Shown: positions 63,296-64,000 of the stretch, one piece after another
Numbering within the stretch: the stretch's first letter is position 1
How the letters are laid out: every line of letters starts with the position of its first letter
Source of the DNA: Aquimarina sp040786285
GTDB taxonomy: Bacteria; Bacteroidota; Bacteroidia; Flavobacteriales; Flavobacteriaceae
Direction of reading: 5' to 3'
Assembly: GCF_040786285.1 (NCBI RefSeq)
Contig: NZ_JBFMKQ010000002.1
Span: 372,001 to 436,000 of the forward strand
DNA: 64,000 nucleotides
The notes under the pieces: generated by a model
Told to the model about the DNA's origin: nothing
Databases searched by the model: none
The model's input: only the letters and a program-made list of their open reading frames with translations
Position numbers and translations under genes: made by a program

Positions 63296-64000
63296 TTAAA
63301 ATTCTGAAGTATAATGAAATTGAATTGAAGGGTACTTCTGCTGTGTCATTTGTAAGCTAAATGAGGAATCCGCAAGGAATACTAATTGACCTTGCTTATC
63401 TTTTGCTAAAAACTTACTTTTTACACGTTTAAAATCTTTGAATTCTTCGTTGTTAGCATCTTCAGGATCTACCCAGCATGCTTTATGAACATTTAGATTT
63501 TCATAGGTGCATTTTGCACCATACTCATGTTCTAATCGATATTGAATAACTTCATATTGTAATGCTCCTACGGTACCAATAACTTTTCTTCCGTTCAATT
63601 CTAAAGTGAACAATTGTGCCACTCCTTCATCCATTAATTGATCGATTCCTTTAGTCAATTGTTTTGATTTCATGGGATCGGCATTATTAATATACCTAAA
63701 ATGTTCTGGCGAAAAACTTGGTATCCCTTTATAATGAAGAATCTCTCCTTTAGTAAGAGTATCCCCAATTTTAAAGTTACCTGTATCATGCAACCCAACA
63801 ATATCTCCTGGGTAGGATATGTCTACGATTTCCTTTTTCTCTGCAAAAAAAGCATTAGGACTCGAGAATTTAAGTTTTTTATTATGTCTGGTATGCAAGT
63901 AAGGTACGTTTCTTTCAAAAGTTCCCGAAACAATCTTTATAAAAGCCAATCTGTCTCTGTGTTTAGGGTCCATATTGGCGTGAATCTTAAAAACAAATCC
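63296..64000 (-). CDS. prfC: Peptide chain release factor 3, C-terminal part (5' end beyond right edge)
   Basis: 235 codons of the C-terminal half; the frame continues to the edge with GFVFKIHANMDPKHRDRLAFIKIVSG, shown in parts (GFVFKIHANMDPKHRDR). Domain II/III motifs of RF3 are visible: GDIVGLHDTGNFKIGDTL, FSPEHFRYINNADPMKSKQL, VGALQYEVIQYRLEHEYG. The GTPase domain lies outside the window. RF3 recycles RF1/RF2 after peptide release. The methionine at 63973 is internal, not the start. Confidence 0.93.
   Translation of the reverse strand, partial: GFVFKIHANMDPKHRDRLAFIKIVSGTFERNVPYLHTRHNKKLKFSSPNAFFAEKKEIVDISYPGDIVGLHDTGNFKIGDTLTKGEILHYKGIPSFSPEHFRYINNADPMKSKQLTKGIDQLMDEGVAQLFTLELNGRKVIGTVGALQYEVIQYRLEHEYGAKCTYENLNVHKACWVDPEDANNEEFKDFKRVKSKFLAKDKQGQLVFLADSSFSLQMTQQKYPSIQFHYTSEF

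Overview
The window is a chromosomal segment of a marine-type Bacteroidota bacterium, most likely a member of the Flavobacteriaceae (Aquimarina-like by general impression; the genus is inference). Support comes from low GC, TTG-N17-19-TAnnTTTG promoters, scarce Shine-Dalgarno sites, type IX secretion system (T9SS) sorting tails on large surface proteins, a FecI/FecR/TonB-receptor triad, TPR-LuxR regulators, DUF2851 and DUF3467 proteins, and the order tRNA(Thr-Tyr-Gly-Thr)-tuf-tRNA(Trp)-secE-nusG-rplKAJL-rpoBC.

Region 1 (1-35 kb) is accessory and surface-oriented. It holds an MBG-repeat adhesin cut by the left edge, a fasciclin lipoprotein, a 42-bp minisatellite, two unknown genes separated by an attC-like element, MITE-like dispersed repeats, a small T9SS protein, a 1340-residue C1q-tipped fibre, a 2.25-kaa LamG/LRR/DUF5011 protein and a 1.1-kaa fibrinogen-like protein. 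The last two are each followed by a paralogous lipoprotein. Two TPR-LuxR regulators flank the second half. Between them lie an ECF sigma factor, its FecR-type anti-sigma factor and an STN-bearing TonB-dependent receptor.

The most interesting observation is a promoter-like motif, AAAAATAGGGTA then (counting from GGGTA) exactly 13 bp then CTGTA. It occurs upstream of the MBG adhesin, the C1q fibre, the fibrinogen-like protein and the anti-sigma/receptor pair. A fifth copy with CGGTA stands in front of a short orphan T9SS tail that looks like the scar of a deleted cargo gene. I infer that the ECF sigma factor drives a surface-protein regulon together with its own anti-sigma factor and receptor, with the sigma gene itself outside the autoregulated transcript. 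A tandem CCCCTACAAA element upstream of two of these promoters adds a second shared signal.

Region 2 (35-48.8 kb) is mostly housekeeping and metabolic: a cystathionine beta-synthase-like enzyme, an AraC regulator, a membrane-anchored thioredoxin-fold protein, DUF2851, PspC, a K+ channel, an AGCS symporter, a ComEA-like HhH protein, an acyl-CoA dehydrogenase, a lipoprotein alpha-amylase behind two LacI-type operator-like sites, rpsU, a XerC-like recombinase and hpf.

Region 3 (48.8-64 kb) is the core translation/transcription cluster, followed by DUF3467, a DUF962 membrane protein and a prfC gene cut by the right edge. Nothing unusual in gene content is seen there, apart from strong hairpins between rplL and rpoB and between rpoB and rpoC.
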